Below are positions 7,279-15,229 of a stretch of 64,000 nt of DNA, in pieces (within the stretch, counting starts at the first letter, position 1; every line of letters starts with the position of its first letter). This DNA comes from Segetibacter sp. 3557_3. Its GTDB lineage: Bacteria > Bacteroidota > Bacteroidia > Chitinophagales > Chitinophagaceae. Location of the stretch: the NCBI RefSeq assembly GCF_004354985.1, contig NZ_SMSK01000022.1, positions 1-64,000 on the forward strand, in the 5' to 3' direction. A program made the position numbers and the translations under genes. The notes beneath the pieces are model-generated. The model was not told the origin of the DNA and did not search any database. It saw only the letters and a program-made list of their open reading frames with translations.

Positions 7279-8793
7279 ATGACAGCATCAATCAACTGGT
7301 TTCAAAAACACAGGATCATCCTTTTCCTGGCTTTGCTAAAGTTTGTGCTGCCATACCTGTTGCAGCATCCTATGTACGAGCTCCATCGCGACAAATACCT
7401 TTACCTTGCTGAAGGCAAACACCTCGCCTGGGGATACATGGAGGTTCCACCACTGCTCTCGCTTTTTGCAGCAGTGACCCAGCTGCTGGGTAATGGCTTT
7501 TTTTGGGTTAAGTTCTGGCCGGCTCTTTTGGGAGCGATAAACTTATTTATCGTTGGAAGGATGGTGCAGGAAATGGGCGGCAATCGCTTTGCACAATTTC
7601 TTGCATGTATGTGTATGATCACCGGAGCTTACCTGCGCGTACACTTCCTCTTTCAACCAAACTTTCTCGAAATATTCTTTTGGAGTCTTGCCGCCTTGCT
7701 GCTGGTCAGGCTAATCAAATACGATCGCGCCAAATACCTCTATCAACTTGCCATTTGTCTTGCCTTCAGCTTCTATGCAAAATACTCAGTGGTATTTTTT
7801 ATCGCGTCGGTGTTTGGAGCGCTGCCGCTTACACCACAACGCATATACTTTGGGAGCAAACACCTTTACCTCGCTGCCTTAGTATTTATGATCCTCGTTG
7901 CACCTAACCTGTTTTGGCAATACCAACACGACTGGCCTGTTGTACATCATATGCAAGAGTTGCGCGAAACACAGCTGCAATATGTACAGCCATTTGACTT
8001 CTTAAAAAACCAGTTTCTCATGCACCTCCCATGTTTCTTTGTTTGGGTGGGTGGGCTTTGCTGGTTGTTTACCCGTAGGGGTAGCCGTTATGCGCTAATC
8101 GGCTACACTTATTTGCTGGTGCTACTATTGCTAACATTTACAAACGGCAAAGATTATTACACCCTTGGTGCTTACCCGATGTTGTTTGCCGCCGGAGGTG
8201 TTTGGTTCGAACTGGTTACAAAGCGCACCCTATGGTTAAGGTATACGGCAGTGGCTGCCATCTTAATCATTTTTGTTGCCATTATTCCTGTAGCCTTACC
8301 CGTATGGAAGCCGGATGCACTCGCGGCTTACTATCGAAAAACCGGGTTGGATAGGTCGGGTGTTTTAAGGTGGGAGGACCTCCGGGATCATCCACTTCCG
8401 CAGGACTTCGCCGATATGATCAGCTGGAAGGAACTGACCGATAAAATGACCACAGCATACTTATCGCTGCCAATACAGGAACGGGAAAAAACGCTGGTGT
8501 TTTGCCGGAATTATGCACAGGCAGGAGCAGCAACTTATTTCGGAAAACAACTGCCACAGGTGCATACCGATAATGCAAGTTTTTTGTTTTGGATGCCTGA
8601 CCAATACAACATCAGCAATCTTTTGTTTGTCGGCCATAGAATCCCACCGCCCGGCGACGTTGTGTTTGAACAATTTGAGTCATACGAAGTACGAGACAGT
8701 ATAACAATCCCCTTGCAAGAGAGTTTGGCGTTAAAATCATTCTTTATCGTAATGGAAATTCAAAAGTCAACGGGCTTATCGAAAAGAGCATAA
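7279..8793 (+). CDS. Membrane glycosyltransferase, GT39/PMT-like (ArnT-like fold)
   Basis: This 504-residue protein has a large N-terminal half with about nine to ten hydrophobic segments and a soluble C-terminal domain after about residue 350. The start region, ELHRDKYLYLAEGKHLAWGY followed by PPL, matches the first periplasmic loop of PMT_2/ArnT-like transferases, where a conserved Asp is catalytic. The usual RDE reads RDK here. Such enzymes move a sugar from a polyprenyl phosphate to lipid, glycan or protein outside the inner membrane. Donor and acceptor cannot be read from sequence. It is flanked by gltX and a convergent universal stress gene. Confidence 0.8.
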   Translation: MTASINWFQKHRIILFLALLKFVLPYLLQHPMYELHRDKYLYLAEGKHLAWGYMEVPPLLSLFAAVTQLLGNGFFWVKFWPALLGAINLFIVGRMVQEMGGNRFAQFLACMCMITGAYLRVHFLFQPNFLEIFFWSLAALLLVRLIKYDRAKYLYQLAICLAFSFYAKYSVVFFIASVFGALPLTPQRIYFGSKHLYLAALVFMILVAPNLFWQYQHDWPVVHHMQELRETQLQYVQPFDFLKNQFLMHLPCFFVWVGGLCWLFTRRGSRYALIGYTYLLVLLLLTFTNGKDYYTLGAYPMLFAAGGVWFELVTKRTLWLRYTAVAAILIIFVAIIPVALPVWKPDALAAYYRKTGLDRSGVLRWEDLRDHPLPQDFADMISWKELTDKMTTAYLSLPIQEREKTLVFCRNYAQAGAATYFGKQLPQVHTDNASFLFWMPDQYNISNLLFVGHRIPPPGDVVFEQFESYEVRDSITIPLQESLALKSFFIVMEIQKSTGLSKRA

Positions 8794-8906
8794 ACGATAA
8801 AAAATCCGTTTTCCGCCGACCGTAATAAGCAATGATGACAAATACCAGCCTGATCTATACAAGCCCTGAGCTGTTGTAAACAATTGGTCACCGCAAAACA
8901 GACAAC

Positions 8907-9728
8907 CTACCTGGATTGCTCGCTTATACACATCAACGGTACATGGGTATGAAATGCGAGTTCTTTTGTGTGGTTATGGCGGAATATATTATCAAAAAAG
9001 CCATGCTTCTTTTGAATCACAATAATCATATCTACCTGCTGTTTGCCGGCAAAATTATTGGTCGCCTCCCAAAAACTATTATAGTCAACATGGTGATACT
9101 CGGGATCATAATCACTTAAGGCTTCGCGTAAAACCCCATTATCAGGGGTATTTCTGCTGTGGTCAATGTTCAACACCTGTAGTCGTGCACCCGTCTCATC
9201 AATCATTTTCTTTATCCACTTTACCGGACCGGAATGCGCAACCTTGTTGTTGTCCAACACCAGGAGCAATTTCTGGATTGGGCGATAGACCGCATTCGAA
9301 GGCACAATAATCACCGGAACCTTACTTTGCTCGGCAACGCTAAGGGTATTGCTTCCAATCAATACATCCAACCCGCTGCCACCGGTAATTCCCATTAGAA
9401 TCAGGTCTGCCGCGGTCTCCTCGCAGGTTTCTTCGATGTTGCCCGCCAGGATTGCAAACGTTGAGCGTGTTTCCACGGCTAGTCCTTCCGGAGCAACGGG
9501 AAGTAATTCGCGCCTGAAACTTTCCAGTCGTTCGGTACTGCTTTTCTTTACTTCTTCAAAGTCGAACAACTGTACCACCGGTAACGTAGGGTCGCCTGCA
9601 TAAGGTGCCTGGTAGGCATTGTAAAGAACGATTTTGGTGGCAGAAACGTGCCGCGCAAATTCAAAAGCATAACGGCTCGCATTACGTGCCGTTTCCGAAA
9701 AATCTGTGGGTACAAGAATAGTGTTCAT
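8907..9728 (-). CDS. Universal stress protein, tandem UspA domains
   Basis: 273 residues containing two Usp domains (about 1-145 and 150-273). The first starts with ILVPTDFSETARNASRYA and has the nucleotide-binding signature in MGITGGSGLDVLIGSNT followed by VPVIIVPS. The second starts with LLLVLDNN and lacks a good ATP-binding glycine motif, as is common for the second half of tandem proteins. These are cytoplasmic stress-related proteins; the exact stimulus is unknown. It converges with the glycosyltransferase gene and has a 330-base gap upstream. Confidence 0.9.
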   Translation of the reverse strand: MNTILVPTDFSETARNASRYAFEFARHVSATKIVLYNAYQAPYAGDPTLPVVQLFDFEEVKKSSTERLESFRRELLPVAPEGLAVETRSTFAILAGNIEETCEETAADLILMGITGGSGLDVLIGSNTLSVAEQSKVPVIIVPSNAVYRPIQKLLLVLDNNKVAHSGPVKWIKKMIDETGARLQVLNIDHSRNTPDNGVLREALSDYDPEYHHVDYNSFWEATNNFAGKQQVDMIIVIQKKHGFFDNIFRHNHTKELAFHTHVPLMCISEQSR

Positions 9729-10058
9729 AGCACCTGATTTTAATATCGTCTTCTAAACATTAGGGCTCACGAAAACCATAACGTTTTCGCTGCAATTTTC
9801 TTTTTGGGGACGAGCTTTTTTCACGCTTCCCGGCTTTTGTTGTGTCACTCACTTGTACCGCAGAATGCTGTGGCAGCAACGCTTTCGAATACAATACGGG
9901 GTAACAATTCCGGAAGATAATATATGTTGTTGAAGCAGCGACAAGCTTTTATAAAGCAGCGGTAAACACACCAAAAAGGTCTGAAATTTTGTTCAGTATA
10001 TGCAGCATTTCAACAGTTAAATTGTCTACTTTTAGGGATTACCAGATTAACCCCCTGA
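9729..10058. other. 330-base intergenic region, no gene seen
   Basis: It contains one copy of the dispersed repeat (about 9833-9858) and the upstream region of the ECF sigma gene, where TACTTTTA (10027-10034) is a partial minus-7 match. No ORF or RNA gene is supported. Confidence 0.6.
9833..9858 (-). repeat. Dispersed intergenic repeat, copy B
   Basis: On the minus strand: GTACAAGTGAGTGACACAAC. It shares GTACAAG..GAGTGACACAAC with copies C (30.0 kb) and E (43.8 kb). Confidence 0.6.
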
Positions 10059-10637
10059 ATGACAGAAGAATTTATTATTGCTGGTTGTTTGCAAAACAAT
10101 CCTTCAGCACAAAGAGAGCTGTATAATCGTTTCAGCCCGAAAATGCTGGCGGTTTGTTATCGGTATGCTCAGAACCGTGAGGATGCTGAAGATATGTTGC
10201 AGGAAGCGTTTATAAAGGTGTTTACTCAAATTCACACTTTTCAAAACAAAGGTGCATTTGAGGGTTGGATAAGGAGGATCATCGTTCACACCTGTATAAA
10301 CTTTTTGAAGAAACACAAAAAGTTCAACGACAGCGTTGACCTGGCGCATGCGGGAACCTTGCAGATCAGGGAAGAAACGATCCCTTCTATGATGCAGGCA
10401 AAGCAGGTGACAGAATGCATAAGGATGTTACCGGTTGGTTACCGGACCGTATTGAACCTGTATGCCATTGAAGGGTATAGCCACAGGGAGATATCAGAAA
10501 TGCTCGATATCGAAGAGAGCACGAGTAGAAGTCAGTACACGAGAGCCCGGGCGATGCTGGAGAACGTATTAGTTAAGAAAAATATTCTTGAAAAACCTAA
10601 GCCGCAGTTCACCTGGCTTGCTGGTTTAAAAAGGTGA
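10059..10637 (+). CDS. RNA polymerase sigma factor, ECF subfamily
   Basis: A 192-residue sigma-70 family protein with region 2 (YRYAQNREDAEDMLQEAFIKVF and FEGWIRRIIVHTCINFLK) and region 4 (GYRTVLNLYAIEGYSHREISEMLDIEESTSRSQYTRARAML) and no region 1 or 3, as in ECF factors. It would direct RNA polymerase to a dedicated promoter set. The gene 17 bases downstream encodes a membrane-anchored protein with a short cytoplasmic N-terminus, a likely partner. Target promoters are unknown. Confidence 0.93.
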   Translation: MTEEFIIAGCLQNNPSAQRELYNRFSPKMLAVCYRYAQNREDAEDMLQEAFIKVFTQIHTFQNKGAFEGWIRRIIVHTCINFLKKHKKFNDSVDLAHAGTLQIREETIPSMMQAKQVTECIRMLPVGYRTVLNLYAIEGYSHREISEMLDIEESTSRSQYTRARAMLENVLVKKNILEKPKPQFTWLAGLKR

Positions 10638-10654
10638 CCAAAAGTTACGTGTAG

Positions 10655-12139
10655 ATGGAAGATAATTTTTACAATGATGGCTTTGAAGAATTCTTGCAAC
10701 AGCAGGTAAAGGATAGCAAGATGTATCCTTCGGACGGGCTTTGGAGAAAAATTCACAAAGAAGTTCACGGAGATACCAACTGGCCTGGCCTTACCATTGC
10801 TGCATTTGGCTTTTTAGCAGCCATTATAGCAATTAGTTTTTACTTCTCACCCTTTCCCGGAATAGACGAACGAACAATAAGTGTAAAATCTTCACCTGTC
10901 TCCAAAACAAAAAACACACTTGCCAAAGCAGGCGATCTTGTTGCAGCTGCACCACGTAAAGAAAACCATCCACACCAGGTTATTCCGTTTGTAGGAGACG
11001 ATGATGATAATCCTGAGCTCGCAGACGAGGTTGTACGAAAAATGGTTCAATCTTCATCAACCCCGTCTACCCCACCTGAAACCCTATCCATAGTTGCCGG
11101 CAAAGTCGAAATGGACAATACACCTGCCAGGTTGATTCCTTTGCATCCACTGGCCCCGGTTGTCAGTATGAGCTCACCAAAATATTTGCAGGCAGATCTG
11201 GCACTTTCAGATACGGATCCAAACGGCGAACACCTGCTAGGTGATAGTGCCGGGCAACTTCAGGTTCATGCCCCACTAGAACCGGCTATTGTACCAGCTT
11301 CAACCAAACCCGGGGCTGAAAAACCAAATACCGCTTTTGAAGACGACTACTTAACCCGTTCTTCCCACGATGTACAAATTCCGACACCTGTAAAATCCAA
11401 CCGTAAACTCAAGAATAAAATAGGCTATACCGTTTACATTACTCCTTCTAACAGCTATAGAAAGTTAATTGAAAACGATATAAACAGAACAGGTGGGAAA
11501 CCAGGCCCTGTCGCCCTTTATAATCTGGTAGACATCAACAAGGTTGTGAGGCATAAACCTGGAACCGGCATTGAAGCAGGGGTAAACTTCATGTACAGCA
11601 TTACCGACAAGTTAAAAGCCACTGCAGGTGTTCAGTTTAACATCCGCCAGTACTCAATGGAAGCTTACATGGCCACTACCGAAGTTGCAACCATTGGGCT
11701 GATCAATCGTTCCGGTGGCATCGACTCAATAGGTTCATATGCCGTTTATCGCAATTCCAATGGTTATAAACCTACAGAACTGGTAAATCGTTATTACCAG
11801 GTTTCATTGCCGGTAGGGCTGCAATGGCAAGTGCTGGGTAACCGCAGCGTTCAATTGCATGTGGCAGCAACCGTACAACCTACTTACTTCCTCAACAGGA
11901 ACACCTACCTTATCTCAACCGATTACCAGAACTACACCCAGAACCCTGGTATTGTCCGCCCCTGGAACATCAACGCTGGACTCGAAACATTTATTACGCT
12001 CAAAAGCGGCGACTTCAAATGGCAACTTGGGCCACAGGTCCGGTACCAGAATTTACCAACGTTTATCAAGGCTTACCCGATCCGGGAATACCTCGTAGAC
12101 TATGGTGTTAAGCTGGGTGTTTCTACAACAATCAAATAA
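10655..12139 (+). CDS. Membrane-anchored partner of the ECF sigma, with C-terminal barrel-like domain
   Basis: 494 residues in three parts. Residues 1-40 are a short cytoplasmic segment (GFEEFLQQQVKD, SDGLWRKIHKEV) that resembles the start of Bacteroidota anti-sigma-like proteins. One transmembrane helix lies at about 44-65. A Pro/Ser/Thr-rich periplasmic linker runs to about 270, and the C-terminal region (about 300-494) has alternating hydrophobic strands and aromatic residues, as in outer-membrane barrel proteins (GIEAGVNFMYSITDKLKATAGVQ). It is 17 bases after the ECF sigma gene and probably co-transcribed. An anti-sigma or sensor role is inference; I do not recognise a named family. Confidence 0.6.
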   Translation: MEDNFYNDGFEEFLQQQVKDSKMYPSDGLWRKIHKEVHGDTNWPGLTIAAFGFLAAIIAISFYFSPFPGIDERTISVKSSPVSKTKNTLAKAGDLVAAAPRKENHPHQVIPFVGDDDDNPELADEVVRKMVQSSSTPSTPPETLSIVAGKVEMDNTPARLIPLHPLAPVVSMSSPKYLQADLALSDTDPNGEHLLGDSAGQLQVHAPLEPAIVPASTKPGAEKPNTAFEDDYLTRSSHDVQIPTPVKSNRKLKNKIGYTVYITPSNSYRKLIENDINRTGGKPGPVALYNLVDINKVVRHKPGTGIEAGVNFMYSITDKLKATAGVQFNIRQYSMEAYMATTEVATIGLINRSGGIDSIGSYAVYRNSNGYKPTELVNRYYQVSLPVGLQWQVLGNRSVQLHVAATVQPTYFLNRNTYLISTDYQNYTQNPGIVRPWNINAGLETFITLKSGDFKWQLGPQVRYQNLPTFIKAYPIREYLVDYGVKLGVSTTIK

Positions 12140-12160
12140 TTTCCTCCGATGATATCTGTT

Positions 12161-12189
12161 ACAGGCTGCATATGCAGCCTGTATTTTTT
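12161..12189 (+). terminator. Terminator of the ECF sigma operon
   Basis: ACAGGCTGC / GCAGCCTGT stem (9 bp) with ATAT loop, followed by ATTTTTTT. Confidence 0.88.
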
Positions 12190-12207
12190 TAAGGTTAACG
12201 CTTTGCG

Positions 12208-12215
12208 TATTTTTG
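12208..12215 (+). promoter_or_regulatory. Minus-7 element of the lipoprotein gene
   Basis: TATTTTTG matches TAnnTTTG and ends four bases before ATG 12220, as at gltX. A leaderless or very short-leader mRNA is implied if this element is used. Confidence 0.4.
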
Positions 12216-12219
12216 CTGA

Positions 12220-12795
12220 ATGAAAGTTTTCGTAAGCTTACTACTAATATCCTTCTTATTAGCATGCAGGCAAAATCCGGCTGATGATAAAACTGAAACT
12301 AACGCAAAAGACACCATCTCATTTTTTCAGGTCGGAGATTACATCCAGGCTGAAATCAATGAAGTGAACAGAACACCATATTTCATTTACAAAATCGAAA
12401 AACAGGACGGAAAACTTGATTCCACGGCGATAAACAATGAAGTGTTTAACCAACTCTCAAAAGCTTTCCTGCAAACCGACATCAATGACCCTTCGCTGAA
12501 GGCAAACTATGACGAAAATGTTTTTCACGACCAAACGACTAAGAGCTATACGCTCAACTATACCACCACCAACAAAGCGCTGCCCGTTCAAAGTGTCGAC
12601 GTATTACTGAATGAAGACGCGCAAACCGTAAAAAGAATATTCATCAGGAAGCTTTACGACTACGGCGACAGTTCCGTTATAGAACAGTTGAGCTGGAAGC
12701 CACGTCAGCGCTTCCAGGTTAACCGGCTAACCCGGCATGAAGACGCAACGGAGTCGGAAAAAGAACTCATCGTTGTTTGGAATAATAAGGAGTAA
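12220..12795 (+). CDS. Predicted lipoprotein of unknown function
   Basis: 191 residues with a lipoprotein signal: hydrophobic VSLLLISFLL followed by lipobox LLAC, giving lipidation at Cys16. The rest is a soluble, charged domain with no motif I recognise. It ends five bases before the uvrC start and is probably co-transcribed with it. That arrangement does not imply a repair function. Confidence 0.75.
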   Translation: MKVFVSLLLISFLLACRQNPADDKTETNAKDTISFFQVGDYIQAEINEVNRTPYFIYKIEKQDGKLDSTAINNEVFNQLSKAFLQTDINDPSLKANYDENVFHDQTTKSYTLNYTTTNKALPVQSVDVLLNEDAQTVKRIFIRKLYDYGDSSVIEQLSWKPRQRFQVNRLTRHEDATESEKELIVVWNNKE

Positions 12796-12800
12796 AGAAA

Positions 12801-14621
12801 ATGACAGCACAGGAATTTCAACAGATAGCACACACGATCCCTCACCAACCCGGTATCTATAAATACTTTGATGTACACAACGAGCTGCTCTATGTAGGCA
12901 AGGCAAAAGATCTTAGAAAGCGCACCTCTTCTTACTTTACCAAAACCTTTACCAATTACAAGACCCACGAACTTGTTGTACGAATTCATAGGGTTGAGTT
13001 TACCATTGTAGATAGCGAACAGGATGCCTTTTTTCTCGAGAATTCACTCATCAAACAATTTCAACCCAGGTACAATATCGATCTTAAGGACGACAAAAGT
13101 TTTCCTTACATCGTCATCAAAAAAGAACCTTTTCCGAGGGTGTTTCTAACACGGCGAAAGATTAATGATGGCTCAGAGTACCTTGGCCCATTCACGTCTG
13201 TTGCAAAGGTTCGGGAGCTTCTTACCTTCATAAAGCAAAACGTCGCCCTTAGAACCTGCAAACTTAACCTCACCAAACAAAATATCGAAAGAGGCAAGTT
13301 TAAAGTATGCCTCGAATACCATCTTGGAAACTGCAAAGGCCCATGCGAGAATAAGCAGAGTGATAGCGACTACGACCTGGCGCTGCAACAGATCCGCAAC
13401 ATCCTCAAAGGAAACATATCTCCGGTCATCCAGCACTTCAAGAAAGAAATGGCTGCATGCGCCATGGAAATGAAGTTTGAGAAGGCGGAAATAATTAGGA
13501 AGAAAATTGAACACCTCGAGAACTACCAGTCTAAATCAATTATTGTAAGTAAGCACCTGAACAGCGTAGACGTTTTCTCTATTCTGAAAGACGGAGACGT
13601 GGCTTATGTAAACTACCTGATGGTTCAAAACGGCACCATTGTGCAAACACACACGGTAAAGTTTGAAACAAAACTAGAGGAAACGGAGGAGGAAGTGCTT
13701 CCTATCGCCATCAATCACCTGCGGCAAACACTAAACAGTCCGGCAACCGAAATCATCATCCCTTTTGCTATCGAGTTCCCTGTTGAAGGTGTTGTGCTTA
13801 CGGTTCCAAAGGGAGGCGATAAGCGGAAGTTGCTCGAACTTTCTGTTAAGAATGTCGAATACTTCAGAGAAGAAATACGAAAGAAAAAAATGCTCCAGCT
13901 CGAAGGCAAGTCCGACGTGCAAAAAAAGGAAGTGCTGCTTAAATTACAGGAAGACCTCCAGTTACAGGAAGCTCCTGTTCATATCGAATGCTTCGATAAC
14001 TCCAATTTCCAGGGTAGCTATCCGGTTAGCGCAATGGTGTGTTTCAGAGATGGTTTACCAAGTAAAAACGATTACAGGCACTATAACGTTAAAACCGTTA
14101 CCGGCATCAACGATTTCGCAACGATGCGGGAGGTGGTTTTGCGGCGGTATAGCAGGCTTTTGAATGAAAACAAATCTCTACCGCAGCTCGTGGTAATTGA
14201 TGGCGGCAAGGGGCAGTTAAGCGCCGCTATGGAAGGGGTAATTGAATTAGGCCTTACCGGGCGAATGACCGTAGTCGGCCTGGCAAAAAGTGAAGAGGAG
14301 ATTTTTTTCCCTGGTGACCAGGAATCTATTAAGCTGCCATGGGATAGTGATAGCCTTAAACTCATACGACGGATCAGGGATGAGGTACATAGGTTTGGCA
14401 TCAACTTTCACCGGCAAAAGCGAAGTAAAGGAACATTTAAAAATGAATTGCAGGATATATCTGGTATTGGAAAAAATACGGCAGATACCCTACTCAAAGA
14501 ATTTAAATCTGTAAAAAATATTAGGGCTAAAACGGTTGAAGAGCTTGCGGCACTGATAGGAAAAGCAAAAGCTGAATTGGTATTCCGGCACTTCAATGAA
14601 ACGGAAAAATCTGCATTGTAG
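12801..14621 (+). CDS. uvrC: UvrABC system protein C (excinuclease subunit)
   Basis: A 606-residue nucleotide excision repair nuclease making the incisions on both sides of a lesion bound by UvrB. The N-terminal GIY-YIG nuclease domain (PGIYKYFD ... LLYVGKAKDLRKRTSSYF), the UvrB-binding UVR motif (residues about 205-240), the RNase H-like C-terminal nuclease domain (ECFDNSNFQGSYPVSAMVCF, VVIDGGKGQLSAA) and the terminal helix-hairpin-helix (LQDISGIGKNTADTLLKEF) are all present. Length is normal for the family. Confidence 0.97.
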   Translation: MTAQEFQQIAHTIPHQPGIYKYFDVHNELLYVGKAKDLRKRTSSYFTKTFTNYKTHELVVRIHRVEFTIVDSEQDAFFLENSLIKQFQPRYNIDLKDDKSFPYIVIKKEPFPRVFLTRRKINDGSEYLGPFTSVAKVRELLTFIKQNVALRTCKLNLTKQNIERGKFKVCLEYHLGNCKGPCENKQSDSDYDLALQQIRNILKGNISPVIQHFKKEMAACAMEMKFEKAEIIRKKIEHLENYQSKSIIVSKHLNSVDVFSILKDGDVAYVNYLMVQNGTIVQTHTVKFETKLEETEEEVLPIAINHLRQTLNSPATEIIIPFAIEFPVEGVVLTVPKGGDKRKLLELSVKNVEYFREEIRKKKMLQLEGKSDVQKKEVLLKLQEDLQLQEAPVHIECFDNSNFQGSYPVSAMVCFRDGLPSKNDYRHYNVKTVTGINDFATMREVVLRRYSRLLNENKSLPQLVVIDGGKGQLSAAMEGVIELGLTGRMTVVGLAKSEEEIFFPGDQESIKLPWDSDSLKLIRRIRDEVHRFGINFHRQKRSKGTFKNELQDISGIGKNTADTLLKEFKSVKNIRAKTVEELAALIGKAKAELVFRHFNETEKSAL

Positions 14622-14988
14622 AGTTTAACAAAGTACGGTTATGTTAGGTCAACGATTAAAGCCTGGAAATGGAAGCCTTTTGAAGTTAACTGGTTTTTGA
14701 TCCTTGTAAATGGCTGTTTGCAATCCCGTCCTCGTGTCTTCATCAGGAGAATTTTTATAGAAAGGAATAAGAGCAGATTAATTAGGTAAGGGGACGCACA
14801 AACCAGGAGGAGGCACGTGTAGATACCCTTATAACACTAAGATTAGAAAGCTGGTGAATGGCAGGAAAGGTTACAAGTAATTAACAGTAGTACGGGTATC
14901 GCTCACAGCCCGCAACAATGTCGAACAAGATCCCGGCGTAAGATTTTAAGGAGGCAATTCAAACGAGGACAATAAATAGGAATGTGCT
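14622..14988. other. Gene-free part of the uvrC-gldN intergenic region
   Basis: 367 bases between uvrC and the small-RNA candidate. I see no ORF with coding character, no tRNA, and none of the hallmark sequences of RNase P, tmRNA or SRP RNA. Confidence 0.55.
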
Positions 14989-15055
14989 AAAAAAAGAAAG
15001 GGGCCCGGATGAAGATCCAGCCCCGTTTTTAAAATCCAATATCCTATGAAAAACC
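14989..15055 (-). ncRNA. Candidate small RNA with its own promoter and terminator
   Basis: A good promoter on the minus strand (TTG at 15089-15087, 19-base spacer, TATCTTTG at 15067-15060) faces a strong intrinsic terminator 36 to 60 bases further on (GGGGC-TGGATCTTCATCCGG-GCCCC, then a T-rich tract to 14989). No ORF of any size fits between them on this strand. The predicted transcript is about 65-70 bases: an unstructured A/U-rich 5' part followed by the terminator hairpin, the usual layout of a trans-acting bacterial small RNA. The next minus-strand gene downstream is absent (uvrC is on the plus strand), so this is not the leader of a gene. Expression is not proven. Confidence 0.5.
15000..15024. 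terminator. Terminator hairpin of the small-RNA candidate
   Basis: GGGGC pairs with GCCCC around an inner GGAT/ATCC stem with a GAAG tetraloop (plus-strand view). The minus strand has TTTCTTTTTTT after the stem and the plus strand has GTTTTT, so it can act in both directions. Confidence 0.8.
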
Positions 15056-15059
15056 GTGT

Positions 15060-15089
15060 CAAAGATAAGTAAACTTCACAATAATGCAA
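15060..15089 (-). promoter_or_regulatory. Promoter of the small-RNA candidate (TTG-N19-TATCTTTG)
   Basis: Minus-33 TTG at 15089-15087 and minus-7 TATCTTTG at 15067-15060 with a 19-base spacer, a full match to the Bacteroidota consensus, in an intergenic region with no gene downstream on that strand. Confidence 0.6.
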
Positions 15090-15181
15090 TGTTGCTTATT
15101 TATTTTTTTGACAGTTATAATGTTGTAAATACGATGCATTTACCCACTGCAATTCAGCATAAGCCCGTAAATACCGGCATA

Positions 15182-15211
15182 AAAAAAGAGCCTTTCTCAA
15201 GGCTCTTTTTT
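15182..15211 (-). terminator. Terminator of the gldKLMN cluster
   Basis: A perfect 13-bp stem (AAAAAAGAGCCTT / AAGGCTCTTTTTT) with a TCTC loop, 18 bases after the gldN stop. The arms provide the T-run on both strands. Confidence 0.9.
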
Positions 15212-15229
15212 GTTAAAACGTAATTTCAA

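Noticed and set aside
15046-15072. Eight-codon ORF beginning MKNRVKDK opposite the small-RNA promoter
   Set aside because: Too short, on the strand opposite to the promoter, and its bases are explained by the promoter and 5' part of the predicted RNA.
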